A stretch of DNA of 64,000 nt, taken from positions 488,003 to 552,002 of the forward strand of contig JAJAGP010000249.1 of assembly GCA_025084515.1 (NCBI GenBank). The letters are read 5' to 3'. Shown here piece after piece: positions 36,001-46,480 of the stretch. Both the position numbers and the translations under genes were made by a program. This DNA is from Ancistrus triradiatus. Taxonomy: Eukaryota; Chordata; Actinopteri; Siluriformes; Loricariidae. Each line of letters starts with the position of its first letter. Within the stretch, counting starts at the first letter, position 1. The notes below the pieces were generated by a model that saw only the letters and a list, made by a program, of their open reading frames with translations, made no database searches and was not told the origin of the DNA.

Positions 36001-37852
36001 AGAAAACATGTAGTACAGTACAGTACAATACAGTAATTTTTATCTTTGTATCTTTTATAACACTTGAAACATTTACCAAAAATGAAAGTAGAGCACTGCA
36101 TGTGTTTTTGGTTTTTCAAGAGTGTGTATCTCTTTTCTGTCAAGGGTTCACTTTGTACTAGTATTCTGCCAGTTTTTTAAGACAGTTTTTTTCCTATTAT
36201 AACTCTTAAGACGTCAGCCATTAAATGAAATTGAATGGTCATTGATCAGGTGGATGTTAAATTGCGTATACCTGTAGACTGGTGCAGTGACCATGAGAAA
36301 TTGATTTTGTCCCTGATTTGAAACAAAGCCAAGAACTGAACAAAAAATGCTGTTAAAAAAAAATACACAACCACCCAATTTGGCATAAGTTTGATTAAAT
36401 TTTATTACTTCTCTATATTATTCCCCCTCATTCTTGACCCAAGTTGGACATGCCAAAGTCTCCTAGTTGACATTACCTGCTGCCGCCCTACCCCTACACC
36501 AAGGGAGGTGGGCTGTTTTCCAGTGAGTGCCTTCGTACAACCTCTGATTTCTGGATGTCTGTGGTGAGAGCATGCCCACACAGAGGAACTTGCCCCTTCC
36601 ACTTTATCCACCCACCATCTTCACCAGTGCCTCGATCAACCGATGGGGCCACTATTTCAGTGGCAGGGAGATGATCCCTGTCTGTCCATCTCTCCTTCAG
36701 ACATGACCAGTTGTGTTTGTGGACCATCTGGCCAGATGGCGGCACCTCAGGTGTTTGACTACTGTGGCACTTGAGAGCCTTTCATCACTATATTTCTGTT
36801 GATTAATCCACCATGACCTTGACTGAAATCATGCCATAATTGAAAATAAACTAGTAAATGAGTTCTATTATTGTATACAGATCTGGTTTCAGTAAAATAA
36901 TGCATTTTGGGCACAGTTCAAATCAGTGTTTCCCAAAGCGATTCCCTCTGGGGGTTGGGACAGTAAGGAACTAAATGAGGCATATTTGAGCCCTGCTAAC
37001 ATAAGATGGCATTTGTGAGAGGGCTCCCAGTTAAATATAAGCCCACACCAGTCACTGAAAAGTCGTGGAGATTAAAGGTGCAATGTACAGGGTTTAGAAT
37101 AGTTTTTAAAATATTCTTATCTACAAAAGGGGTTACTGCAGAAAATGTTTGGGAAGTACTGGTTTAAATAACAATTGGTATGTTTGTTTTTATGGATTTT
37201 TGAAAATGATTTTAATCATGTCAGTTATCATCCTCCATTCACAGGTATTCCCATGCAGCCCATGTGATTGGTGAAAATCTGGTAGTAGTGGGTGGGGTCT
37301 GGCTACATGAGCATGGTGTCCCAGGAGTTGCTGTAATAAACATGACCTCCAGAGTCTCCATTGAAATCAACTTGGACACAGTGAGTAGCATGTGCATGTG
37401 CATGGTCTTTGCCATAAAGTCAATGTAGTGCACTGTATACATGAACATTTCAGACTACCAGAACTTTTAGTTTGGAAGCTTAATTTCGATTGCTTAATTA
37501 GTGTTTTTAGTTGTGATAAGGGGGTGGAAAGCTGATGATATGGAAAGTGAGTGAGTTGTGAGAAGTGCATTTTTTTAAAATCATGATTTATCTAAGATAT
37601 GGATTGTCAGTTCACAGTATTTTCTCTCTCTCTCTCTCTCTCTCTCCATTTCTTTCTCACCAGTCCTCTGTCCCCTGGCCCCTGATGCTGCATTCATTCT
37701 GCTCAGAGCTACTGGACTCAGATGGGCCTGAAATGCTGCTTATCGGTGGTGGGGGGAACTGCTTCTCCTTTGGCACCCACCTCAATACCCGACCTGTTGC
37801 TGTGGATCTAAGATCTGCACTTAATTTAATCAAAGCACGTCTGGAAACATAG
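24002..37852 (+). CDS. lcmt2: tRNA wybutosine-synthesising protein 4 / leucine carboxyl methyltransferase 2
   Basis: Fourteen coding exons join in frame to 688 codons plus stop: 24002-24046, 25303-25427, 26429-26510, 26600-26783, 29360-29516, 29838-30027, 31066-31173, 31295-31397, 31714-31947, 33817-34044, 34131-34228, 35336-35523, 37245-37380, 37664-37852. All have GT/AG borders and compatible phases; the weakest donor is GTTAGA after exon 4. The enzyme completes wybutosine at position 37 of tRNA-Phe by S-adenosylmethionine-dependent methylation and methoxycarbonylation. The N-terminal half is the leucine-carboxyl-methyltransferase fold: SAM motif LSLGAGFDSLYFRL at about residues 86-99, EVDFPDV at 112-118, and EPFDEFEEWH across exons 7-8. 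The C-terminal half (about 345-680) is a kelch-type propeller with GG-containing blades (VILGGRTSP, FVFGGRSE, VIFGGLG, VVVGGVW, LIGGGGNCFSFGT). Length matches the human protein (686). Human LCMT2 is intronless. Introns 1, 2, 4, 7, 9 and 11 hold transposons. Confidence 0.97.
24170..25230 (-). mobile_element. Decayed Tc1-like remnant split by a CGGCACGG-family repeat (lcmt2 intron 1)
   Basis: AGAAAACAGCCCCACAACAT and the following TTGTCTCATCTGACCATATA are the antisense of a Tc1-type transposase region (the equivalent block in family A reads GAAAAACAGCCCCAAAGC and CATCTGACCACATG). The repeat at about 24495-24795 lies inside it. No frame survives and the ends are uncertain. Confidence 0.55.
25800..25978. 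repeat. Degenerate purine-rich tandem array (lcmt2 intron 2)
   Basis: Units of roughly 20-27 bp with the theme GAGATCTAAGGAGTTCTAAA recur about seven times (for example GAGATCTACTGAGCTCTAA, AGATCTAAGGACATCTAAAG, GAGATCTAAGGGGTTCTGAA). The units are too diverged for an exact period by eye. Confidence 0.5.
26925..28255 (+). repeat. Dispersed repeat interrupted by a Tc1-like element (lcmt2 intron 4)
   Basis: The left part (26925-27105) and right part (28142-28255) are two halves of one repeat whose uninterrupted counterpart is at 30540-30735. The halves read ..GTGCAAACAATACATA and AATGCATCCGAGAT.., against GTGCAAACGATCCATAAATG-TGTCCGAGAT in the intact copy. Confidence 0.8.
27106..28141 (-). mobile_element. 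Tc1-like element, family A, copy 3, internally deleted (lcmt2 intron 4)
   Basis: Both terminal inverted repeats are kept (CAATGGGGCAAAAAAGTATT at the left, CTTTTTTGCCCCACTG at the right) with TA at 27104-27105 and 28142-28143. The element is 1036 bp against about 1.56 kb for copy 1, and most of the transposase catalytic region is deleted near 27560. It lies antisense to lcmt2. Confidence 0.93.
28637..29103. mobile_element. Short Tc1-like deletion derivative (lcmt2 intron 4)
   Basis: Inverted ends GTGCAAGTCTTAGGTTACC and GGTGACCTAAGACTTC bracket about 460 bp containing GTTTAGTGTGACCTCCCCTT, a segment typical of one fish Tc1-like family. Most of the interior is deleted and no frame is left. 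Confidence 0.65.
30540..30735 (+). repeat. Uninterrupted copy of the intron-4 dispersed repeat (lcmt2 intron 6)
   Basis: Similar along its length to 26990-27105 joined to 28142-28255, including TTTATGCTATCGTAATGTAG and ACATCCCTAATGCCACTGC. It serves as an empty-site reference for the Tc1 insertion in intron 4. Confidence 0.8.
30755..30900 (-). repeat. tRNA-derived SINE, minus orientation, truncated (lcmt2 intron 6)
   Basis: Reads CAGCAGACGCCCTTATCCAG, GGGTTGAGGGCCTTGCTCAA and GAGGTGGGATTTGAACC on the plus strand; the tRNA-like head end is lost. Confidence 0.85.
32218..32391. repeat. Long inverted repeat with about 85-bp arms (lcmt2 intron 9)
   Basis: The left arm starts GAAATTTCCATATAAGATGC, runs through CATTGCACAGTGTACAA and ends near CAACAGTACTTATGC. 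The right arm is its near-perfect inverse ending GCATCTTATATGGAAATTTC, with a loop of about 10 bases near 32305. The arm sequence resembles a common fish LINE/SINE tail (GCCTTTATTGTCATTGCACA). Confidence 0.85.
32526..33350 (-). mobile_element. Tc1-like element, family A, copy 4, truncated (lcmt2 intron 9)
   Basis: The left terminal repeat is intact after TA (32524-32525). The copy ends abruptly near 33350, in the N-terminal half of the transposase, so the right terminal repeat is missing. The minus frame at 33261-32737 keeps QHDNDPKHT and WPSQSPDLNPIENLW but has a deletion after KVRVA. Confidence 0.9.
34308..35225 (-). mobile_element. Tc1-like element, family C, degraded copy (lcmt2 intron 11)
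   Basis: Matches the full copy at 53945-55514: GTTTGTGAACCCTTTAGAAT end, TTATTGAGGAAATTGACAG, GCAGCAATAACTGTAACTAA and GATTGGTGGAGTTCAAACTG blocks. Several deletions have removed parts of the transposase and the far end is missing. Confidence 0.8.
37622..37646. repeat. (CT)n tract upstream of the last lcmt2 exon
   Basis: A 25-bp CT run 18 bp upstream of the acceptor CTTTCTCACCAG. It may extend the polypyrimidine tract of intron 13. Confidence 0.9.
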
Positions 37853-37955
37853 ATGTGCACATAAATCTTAAGGAACATTCCTCCAAGTACTCTGGAAAAA
37901 AAGATACCAATAGATGGATTGAGCACTTAATCACCCCTGGGTGTGGCTGAGTGTG

Positions 37956-37961
37956 AATAAA
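37956..37961 (+). terminator. lcmt2: lcmt2 poly(A) signal AATAAA
   Basis: AATAAA sits 104 bp downstream of the lcmt2 stop codon, giving a short 3' UTR. Confidence 0.75.
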
Positions 37962-38132
37962 TATATTTGTAATACAGGAAATATTCTCACCTTGTGCATC
38001 CTGTCCCAGGAAAGTCACTGGACTTGCTGCAACACTGAACGTAAACTGAATGATCACTGAACGTAATGACTATAGGAGAAGAGTCAGAGAAAGACACTAT
38101 ACCAGCTCACTAAACAGACTTTCCAGCCAATC

Positions 38133-38138
38133 TTTATT
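38133..38138 (-). terminator. crygs: crygs poly(A) signal AATAAA (TTTATT on plus)
   Basis: The signal on the minus strand lies about 80 bp beyond the crygs stop, the short 3' UTR usual for gamma crystallins. It faces the lcmt2 signal from about 170 bp away. Confidence 0.8.
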
Positions 38139-38219
38139 TCAACCAGGACCTCAGTTTGTGATAAGAGCTCAAATAGTATGGGATCTGCATTTTGGATAAG
38201 GGCACTGGTGGGGTAGAGG

Positions 38220-40179
38220 TCACTCAGTCAGGCGGCGGAAGGACTGCACAGTGGGGCAGACAGCACCCCAGTCCACAGGCTTGCGATAGTCGCCCTTCTG
38301 CAGGAAATATTGCCGGCCACGGTAGTTGAGGTGCTCGTAGAAGACCCAATAGCCATCCAGGACTTTGCAGGAGTGCACCTCCCTCAGGTGGTAACGCTCA
38401 AGAACGGAGGGGCAGTCTTCAGTGGCCTCGAACACCTGACCGGTGAAGTCTGCCTTGTCGTACAGTTGCACCTTGTATTTCGTTCCGCTTGCCTGCAGGA
38501 TGTTGGGTGTTGGAGAAATTAAGAAGAAGCGCGAGTGTAGGTGGGAGAAGAAAAGGAGAAGGGAGACATGGAGAGAAATGAGATCCACTGTGACTCTTTG
38601 TAGACCTTGCAGATATCAGAGCTCACTTGGAATACAAATGTAATTTTCTTGAGACTTTAACTGAGACTTCTAATGACTCTATAGCAGGATGTGGAGAACA
38701 TCATACGCAGCTTCCCCAGGTGTTCATTACAACCAAGAACGAGCTACACTTGATACAGCATATCAGTTGTTTTCAGTCAGTGCCAAACTGGTTACACGAG
38801 TGGAATCAGATGTCACTCATGCTTGGTTGGAATAAAAACCCACAGCAACAGCAGTCATTTGTGCATGAGGTTCCACACTCCTGCTTTGGGGTGTTTTGTG
38901 GATTTCTGTTTTAATAAAGCTTTTTTTAATTGTTCCTTTTGCTTTAGACTTTATATGTTTAATCTGGTGTAGTCCTGATGGAAAATGAGGATAAAAAAAG
39001 CCTTGTTTGTGTCCTCACACGTTATTCATAGGACAGAATGAGGCTACTTTCTTACGTTTGCTACATTATTAGCCATTAAGTGTTAAAAAATCTGAAACAT
39101 CACTGTAATGTTTTCTGTTGGCTTTCAAGTGTACACTGATTTAATTGGATTGGTGTGCTTACAAAGTGGACCATCTTGCAGGAGCTGAGACGGTCGTTGA
39201 GCCCCATCCAGCGCTGGAACTCTGGGTACTCGCCGCGTGTCACTACATACTGGTAGCCCGTGTAGCTGGGGCGTTCATAGACAACCCAGGTGCCATTTTC
39301 CACACGGATTGAGTTGCAGCGGCTCAGGTAGGTGTGGAAATCCAAGCAGTCGCTGTCGCACTCATAGCGGCGGCCCTGGAAGTTTTTGTCCTCATAGAAA
39401 ACAATCTTGAAGAACATGTTTCATGTTTCAACATCTGTTTCATGAAGCTAAAAAAATACTATGTTAACTCAGTGATTCAATTCATGCCAAAACCAGGAAT
39501 GGTACCAGGGTGCCAGCTGCCACCTGCTAGAGGGTAGGAATTTTCTCGATAATAGCCTAACAAAACCAACTAGCCAAAAAAAAAAAAAAACCCACACACT
39601 GGCACATTCCATTGTTCAGTGCTTTATGCAGAGCTGCATACTGGAAGCTCTCTTCCTCTAGGAGGTAATTAAATGCTAATTTACCAAAACCAAGAACATG
39701 TGATGTGAAAGTCAAACTAAATGTACTGTTTTCAATATTAGGCTCATTTTCTATATCAGAGCATTTATGCTACAGTAGCATGCTAACATGGAACTGAATT
39801 ACTGTATAACCTGTCATTTAAAAAGGATTTAAAATGTTGGCTTGCTGCTGAGGTCGTATGTTTCTTTTTTCCCCAAACATGCTTCCTTTAAATAATCTCA
39901 GCACTTGATGCTAATGCAAAACAAGCACAACAAAATAAAAAGTAGGGCCGACAGTAAGTACTAGCAATAATTTATCACACTCAATTTAAATTAGTAGATA
40001 CACTGTTCACAGAAAACGTATGTTCTCATAGTTCAACTGGATAGAAACCCAGTCGTTTGTATTTCTACCCATTGCTGGTACAAATTATTAATAAAGACGT
40101 TTATTGTGAACAGTGTCTATGAAAGCTTGACGTTAGCTGTTTCTGTTGTCCTCCTGATTGGTTAACTTACCCTTCCCAT
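38220..40179 (-). CDS. crygs: Gamma-S crystallin (lens structural protein)
   Basis: Three coding exons on the minus strand: 40179-40171 (9 bp, MGR), 39405-39163 (81 codons) and 38492-38220 (90 codons plus stop), 174 residues in all against 178 in human. This is the classic gamma-crystallin layout: a tiny first exon, then one exon per two-motif beta-gamma domain. Exon 2 (residues 4-84) opens IVFYEDKNFQGRRYECDSDC and holds Greek-key motifs 1-2, with the family signature YLSRCNSI. Exon 3 (85-174) opens ASGTKYKVQLYDK and holds motifs 3-4, ending VQSFRRLTE. Splice sites are GTAAGT and GTAAGC donors and CTTCAAG and CTGCAG acceptors. The frame running upstream into MFFK is intron, since the exon-2 acceptor precedes IVF. 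The long linker (ASGTKYK) and the position next to tbccd1 match human CRYGS. The protein is a soluble monomer of the lens fibre cytoplasm. Confidence 0.96.
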
Positions 40180-40253
40180 ATTGGATCCTGGGTTTAGGTC
40201 TTGCTTGGGGAGGATCTCAGGCCCTGACTGACCATTTACTCACTAGGACTGTT

Positions 40254-40262
40254 GTTTATATA
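40254..40262 (-). promoter_or_regulatory. crygs: crygs TATA box
   Basis: On the minus strand this reads TATATAAAC, about 75 bp upstream of the crygs ATG, leaving room for a 5' UTR of about 45-50 bases. Upstream lie a TAATCC bicoid-type homeodomain core (about 40293-40299) and an AACAAT Sox-type core (about 40319-40324 on the plus strand). These fit lens promoters but are short and unproven. Confidence 0.75.
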
Positions 40263-40701
40263 GTTAACACCCCCCCTTCACACACACAGATTTAGGATTA
40301 GCTTGGCAGGGAGTGTTCAACAATCGCTTTGTCATGAAAATGAGATCCAAAATTTGAGTCAGTGATTCTAGGCCTATTCAGGATTTCTAGAAAAGTTATG
40401 TGGGATTACAGGATAATGGCAATATTACCAGGGCTACCAGCCATTCACTCCCCCTCCATTCTGTCCTATCAGACACACACATGCACTATCCCAGCTCACA
40501 CCACAACACAAGGGTTGTACCAGCCTGGTAGCCATTGCCAAGACCACTACCAAATGTGAAGAGACCAGATCTACTGGATTATTGCACTGTACTGTTTTGA
40601 ATAGCACATCTGACTCAGATGTTTCTGTTGTTTTAGCAGGACAGCATGATTAAAGTGTATTGGGTGTATTGGGTTGCCTTATTAAGTACACTTAATTAGG
40701 A

Positions 40702-42010
40702 ACAAATACACCCCTAAATCAGAAAAAGTTGGGATGGTATAGAAAATCCAAATAAAAAAATGCAGTGTCCCTTACATTTACTTTGATTATTTATTTAATT
40801 GCATACAGTATATAGCCAATATATTTAATTGTCTGGTCAACTTCATTTATTATATACATCCATTCTCGCATTTCTGGTGAGGTATGAGGTAAAATTAAAA
40901 CTAAATAATGATGTCATTTCAAAGAGGTGATGTCAACAATTGACTGTAATCATGATTTGGTACAAAAGCCATATCTAGGAAATGCTGAGTCTTTGAGGAG
41001 CAAAGCTTGGCAGAGGATCTCCGGTTTGTCAACAAATGCATGACAAAGCAACTGAAATGTTTAAAAACAATGTTCTTCAAAGATTGGAAGGGATTTGCAT
41101 ATATTAGTACTAATTTTTTCTGATTTGGCTTGTTTTAGATTGTCTTGTTGAAAAATGCATGGAGGTCCCTGGAAAAGATGTCTTCTTTTAGGTAGCTTTT
41201 GTTGCTTTAAAATCTCACTGTACTTTTCTGCATTACTGCTGCCGTCACAGGAATGTAAATGACCTTTGCAAAGGGTGCTGTCACAAACCCATACCATGAC
41301 AGAACCTGACTTTTGGATTTGTTGCTGATAACAGCCTGGATGGTCCTTTTCATCTTTGGTATAGAGCACACGGCACCCATTTCTTCAAAAAAGATCTGGA
41401 ATACTGATATTAAACAATACACATTTCCACCGTGGGATGGTCCATCCCAGCTGTCGACGCCGCTTCAGTGCCGTCTGAGGGATTGGAGATCACAGGTCTA
41501 TAGTTTAGGCTTGCTCCTGAATGCACTGAAATTTCTCCAGAATTCTTGAATGTGATATCATGATATCAGTTTAATGGTATCATGCATTCTAAATGAAGAA
41601 ATATGCAAATTCCTTCCAAACTTTCTTTGGGGAACATTTATTAAATGTTTTTAAACATTTCAGTAACTTACTGATGGCATTTGTTGACAACCAGGAGATT
41701 CTTTACCTTTTCAGCCTTTTGTGGATACTGCTTTCATACCAAATCATGATTACATTCACCTGTTGACGTCACCTGTTTTAAATCACATCATTATTTTGTT
41801 CCTTTTTATCTCAATACTAGCCCCAAATTGCCCCTTCCTAGCTTTTTTGAATGTGTTACAGGGGTGAAATGCAAGAATGGGGGCTTAGTAACAAATTAAA
41901 TGAAGTTGACCAGAAACAAAAAACATGAAACAGCTTGGATTCGTACTGTCTGCAGTGAAATAAAAGTCAAAGTAGATGTAATGAACAGTGTTTTTGTCTT
42001 TATGTATTTT
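40702..42010. mobile_element. Tc1-like element, family D, rearranged with an inverted segment
   Basis: The left terminal sequence (CCCTAAATCAGAAAAAGTTG) and the first part of the element read in plus orientation to about 41100 (GTTTAAAAACAATGTTCTTC). From about 41100 to 41640 the transposase region reads on the minus strand, for example GSVMVWVCDST and CIFQQDN in the frame 41369-41061. A second copy of the 5' segment, inverted, follows to about 41830. The ends are plus-like again (GACCAGAAACAAAAAACATG). No frame is intact. Confidence 0.7.
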
Positions 42011-43027
42011 TATATTTAGTTTAGGAAACATGTTGGGGCTTCCATACAGTACTTACTTCTTAATGATGCTCAGAATGATACACAGAGGCATGTTTAGAGC
42101 CTCTTAAATCCTTTTGTATTCTTCTCCAAACTTGTGCTTTTCCACATATTTATTATGGAGTCCTTTGGAAATCACCTTTCCACGCTGGTGTGGAATCTGA
42201 TCAGGTTATAAGTTTGTAATGGCTAGATTAAAGGTGCACACCAAACAAGGTATTTTACTAATTAAATGTCAATAATGATCCATTTTTTAAATTGTACTTT
42301 CACTTTGATGTTGAATGGTGTAATGTGAAAATATTACATTTTTAATTTAATATACTTTAATTTTATGATCCAAAAAATCAGTTTCATTGCTTACTATGCT
42401 GCAACTGTCATTCCCAGAGCATCCCTGATACACTCCCTGGTACCATGAGTCATGCTTTTGAAGTTCATAAAACAAGACTTTTTCATAAAAGTTCATAAAA
42501 CAATAAAAACCTCACCATGTTTGGAACACATCTGGTTCAAGACGATAAGTCACAGACCCCCTTTCTAACTTACAACTTACCACACGGTCCCTGCTTTACA
42601 CCCCCCTCCCAACAGTCTGCCCCAGAGTACCGACACTGTGACTGTAGCCAACTCTCTAAACTGTGCAAAGGCAAGTGAATGCTTTCATGTGCTCTGTTGG
42701 GTGTTTTCATTTTCAGGAATAATTACATTAGCATTTTAAACACACTCTCCAGTGTAGTACATTCCATAATCCAGATTAATGTGCATATATTTTTTGCCAA
42801 ATCACCATAAAACTACTCATACTCTTAACAGCTCAAACCTTTGTAGCAACTGTCTCATAGCACAGTATTAAAAAGGTCTTGCATATCTTAGATACTCATA
42901 TACACAAAGATCACAATAGATTTGATACTGTTCGTATGTAATTTGCTATTTCATCAAGTTATTGCTGTTATTTTACTTCACTTGAATTCAATAAACTTTT
43001 CAGGAAAATCCTTTTTGAAAATCCTGT
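42011..43027. other. No gene recognised (between crygs and tbccd1)
   Basis: AT-rich sequence with short frames only. It lies upstream of crygs, so distal regulatory DNA could be here, but none can be pointed to. Confidence 0.45.
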
Positions 43028-43230
43028 TTACATTTACATTTTTACATTTACAGCATTTAGCAGACGCCCTTATCCAGAGCGACTTATAATTGATACAATC
43101 TTACAATCCAAGCAATTGTGGGTTAAGGGTCTTGCTCAAGGACCCAACAGGCAAAAATTAGGTGAGATTTGAACCCTGGACCTTCTGGTCCAGAGTCCAG
43201 TACCTTACCCACTAGGCTACCACAGTCCCT
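43028..43230 (-). repeat. tRNA-derived SINE, minus orientation
   Basis: A well-kept copy: CATTTAGCAGACGCCCTTAT, CCAAGCAATTGTGGGTTAAG, GGACCTTCTGGTCCAGAGTC and CACTAGGCTACCACAGTCCC, with a TTTACATTTACATTT tail. Confidence 0.9.
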
Positions 43231-43439
43231 GTTTCTGTGTGATCTATCAGTTATCAGATAGAGACTAGTTTTAGAGTGTTCATATTGGTTTTCAAATTAA
43301 CTGTTTTTCCTTGGTTCTCCAGTTGCCCAAAGGAATCAAGTGGTGCCCCTGTATATTCATTACAATTAATTAATTTAAACTGAATGCCATACCCGGCTAA
43401 AACAGAGTATGATTTTCTATATGAACTATAGATGTACAT

Positions 43440-44000
43440 AACACTTAGGAAGTTTTCCCTTGCCACTGTCGCCCTAGGCTTGCTCAATTTGGGATTGGAC
43501 GTAAATATTAGGAGATAATCTAAAACTGTAAAGTTGCTTTAAGACAATGCTCCATTGTAAAAACTGCTATATAACTAAACCTGACTGATTGTGATTGTTA
43601 ATAAACACTGTGCTCTTAATCAAGAACTAATTACATTTTCTGTTTTCTCTCCGAGCTGTGTTCCGGCCGTTCCGGCCCCACACATGATGTTCATCTGATG
43701 GAGCTCCACTGTCCATACTTCACATTCTATTCGAACTTTGACTCCATGACTTTAGTTTCGCTCTTAGAGATTTATCATCTACGCCGCCCAAGGAGGTTGG
43801 GTCCCTTTTTGAGTCTTGGTCCTCCCAAGGTTTCTTCCTAGAACTAGGGAGTTTTTCCTTGCCACTGTCGCCCTAGGCTTGCTCAATTTGGGATTGGACG
43901 TAGTTATTAGGAGATAATCTAAACTTGTAAAGTTGCTTTGAGACAATGCTCCATTGTAAAAAGCTCATATAAATAAATCTGACTTGACTTGACTTGACTT
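43440..44000 (-). repeat. Two copies of the GGCGACAGTGGCAAGG repeat, minus orientation
   Basis: A short copy (about 43440-43600) and a longer one (about 43655-44000) share TTGCCACTGTCGCCCTAGGC and TTGGGATTGGACGTA. The second ends with a short TGACT tandem (TCTGACTTGACTTGACTTGA). Confidence 0.8.
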
Positions 44001-44811
44001 CACTAATAAGTATGCCTTAAGCAAACCTAATGAAGAGTGTACTCTTTCAGACGCACTTTGTTTTATCCAGGGTGATTTATCTCATTCACAGTAGAGGCCA
44101 TATACCGAAAACATTACGCGATGAGGGGCCAGAAACATGCAAATAAACCAGGCATAAATAAATATTGTTTTTATTGCTTGCATACTAAATCTGTTCCCTG
44201 ACACGCAAGATTTATTCACACAGTAAACAATATTAAAAATGACAATGGACAGTTAAAATGGGGAAAAAAATAGGCAAAATAATGTAGGACTGGTTGTTTT
44301 CAATATAATGGTGACACAAATTTAAATAATAAAATAAAAATATAGAGAGAGCGTGCTCCTGTACTGGAACTGGAATTCTTTTTCTATATACCACCTTACC
44401 CACAGGAAAAATGTGTTTCCCTGTACAAAAACCTAAACTGTAAACCCACTGCCCAGAATTCCACTTATAATTGTAACCCAAGGGCAAATGCTGAATTCTG
44501 TAAATGGACATTCTAAATGTGACAAAAAAAAAAACATTACATTCCATTAAATCCTCACTGTGAAGGTCTTACGATGTGGCACATTTAACAGCACTATACT
44601 GGGAAGTACTAATCAAATGTTTTTTTTACTCACTAAAAAACATTTAACACAAAAATACAGGAGTATCCTTAAGTAAGTGTTGAGTGCTGTGAATAGATTG
44701 AGTTATACAGTACAGTTGAACTCCAGGATCAGAACTAAAAAGCAGTGTTAATGCAGGACACTAATGCAGTGCAGCTACAAATATCAGCAAAAGGCTACAA
44801 AGAGAAACATA

Positions 44812-45855
44812 CACTCACTGGCCACTTTATTAGATACACCTAATAAACTCTGTTAATACAAATCTAATCAGCCAATCACATTGCATCAATTCAATGCGAT
44901 TAGGCATGGTCAAGTCAACCTGCTGACGTTCAAACTGAGAATCAGAATGGGGAAGAAAGATGATTTAAGAAAGGTGACTATGAACGTGCATGGTTGTTGG
45001 TGCTAGACAGGCTGATCTGAGTATCTCAGAAACTGCTGATCTACTGGGATTTTCAGCCATCACTAGGTTTTACAAAGAATGAGCCGAAAAACAGAAAATA
45101 TCCAGTGAGCATCAGCTCTCTGGGTGAAATCGCCTTGTTGATGCCAAATGAGAATGGCCAGACTTGTTCCAGCTGATAGAAAGGCAACAGTAACTCGAAT
45201 AACCAGTCATTACAACAGGTATGCAGAACACATCGAGCCTTGAAGCAAATGGCTACAGCAGCAGAAGACCACAAAGGCGTGAATTCCTGTTGGCTAAGGC
45301 CAGGCAACTAAGGCTACAATTTCCACAGGCTCACCAAAATAAGACAATAGAAGATTGTAAAAATGTTGCCTGCGAATAACACTGACTTTTGGATGGTAAG
45401 GTCAGAAGTTTGTGTAAACAACAGCAGAGCATGGATCCATCCTGCCTTTTATCAACAGTTCAGGCTATTGTTGCTCACCACATCCATTCCTTTATGACCA
45501 TTCTTGTACCGATCTGATGGCTAGTTCCAGCAAGATACCACACCATCTCACAAAACTCAAGCTCAAACTGGTTTCTTGAACATGAGTGAGGTCACATTAC
45601 TCAAATGGCCTCCACAGTTATGGGATCTTAACCCCTTTGGGATGTGGCGGAACGGGAGATCTGCATCATGAATGTGCAACCAATAAATCTGCAGCAACTG
45701 TGTGAGGCTATCATGTCAATATGGACCGAAGATCTCTGAGGAATTTTTCTAGCATCTTGGTGAATCTATGCCTCAAAGAATTAAGGAAATTCTCAAGGCC
45801 AAGGGGGTCCAACCTGGTACTAGCAAGGTCTACCTAATAAAGTGGCCAGTGAGTG
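44812..45855 (+). mobile_element. Tc1-like element, family B, with both ends
   Basis: Ends CACTCACTGGCCACTTTATT and ATAAAGTGGCCAGTGAGTG are inverted repeats flanked by TA. The interior is transposase-derived, including ATCTCAGAAACTGCTGATCT (the HTH region), but with many stops and a deletion between about 45400 and 45460. It lies 3' of tbccd1. Confidence 0.9.
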
Positions 45856-46480
45856 TACATTCCAGTCATACTGGCCAACTGAACATGGGGATGGGCTTAA
45901 AGGAAGAGAGAACAGTGCTATTCTTGGACTAGTTTAGTATAACCTTAGATCAGTGCTTTTACTTTTGAGATGTAACATACTCTCCTAACACGCGTGTATT
46001 AATTTGTTCAAGTTTGCGCTTTAACGAAAATAACTGGTATGTAAGACAGACTGGTCTATTCTTCCACACTGTAATTTTATGTAACAGAGAATGGCCCCCT
46101 ACTTGTTTTCAGTTCAGTAGTGCCTCAGTACCTTAGCCATCATCCTCTCAGAGGTGATCTTGATGCTCAAGTACCAACGGTAAAAATTGTTTCTAACAGA
46201 AACACTAAAAAGGCACAAATTGCAGCTTAGAGGAGAGTATCCAGCAAATCCAGCATTTAAATATATTTATACAACATTACAAGGCAAACATTCAGCTTCA
46301 TTATCCAGCATGCTTTTCTACACCATAAATATCCATGTTGTGTCCTAGGTGCTACAGACTCTGCAGTCTTCAGACTGAGTATTCGGTGAACCAAAAGCTT
46401 TCCAGCCAGAAGCATGCCTGCCACTTTGGAAACTACAGCAACTGCAAAGCAGGAAAACATGTCCATTACACAGCTTTTGC

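Noticed and set aside
39406..39417. Methionine at 39417 as the start of crygs (MFFKIVFYED)
   Set aside because: Gamma crystallins splice a three-residue first exon onto IxFYED; a fitting MGR exon with donor GTAAGT and a TATA box lies at 40171-40262.
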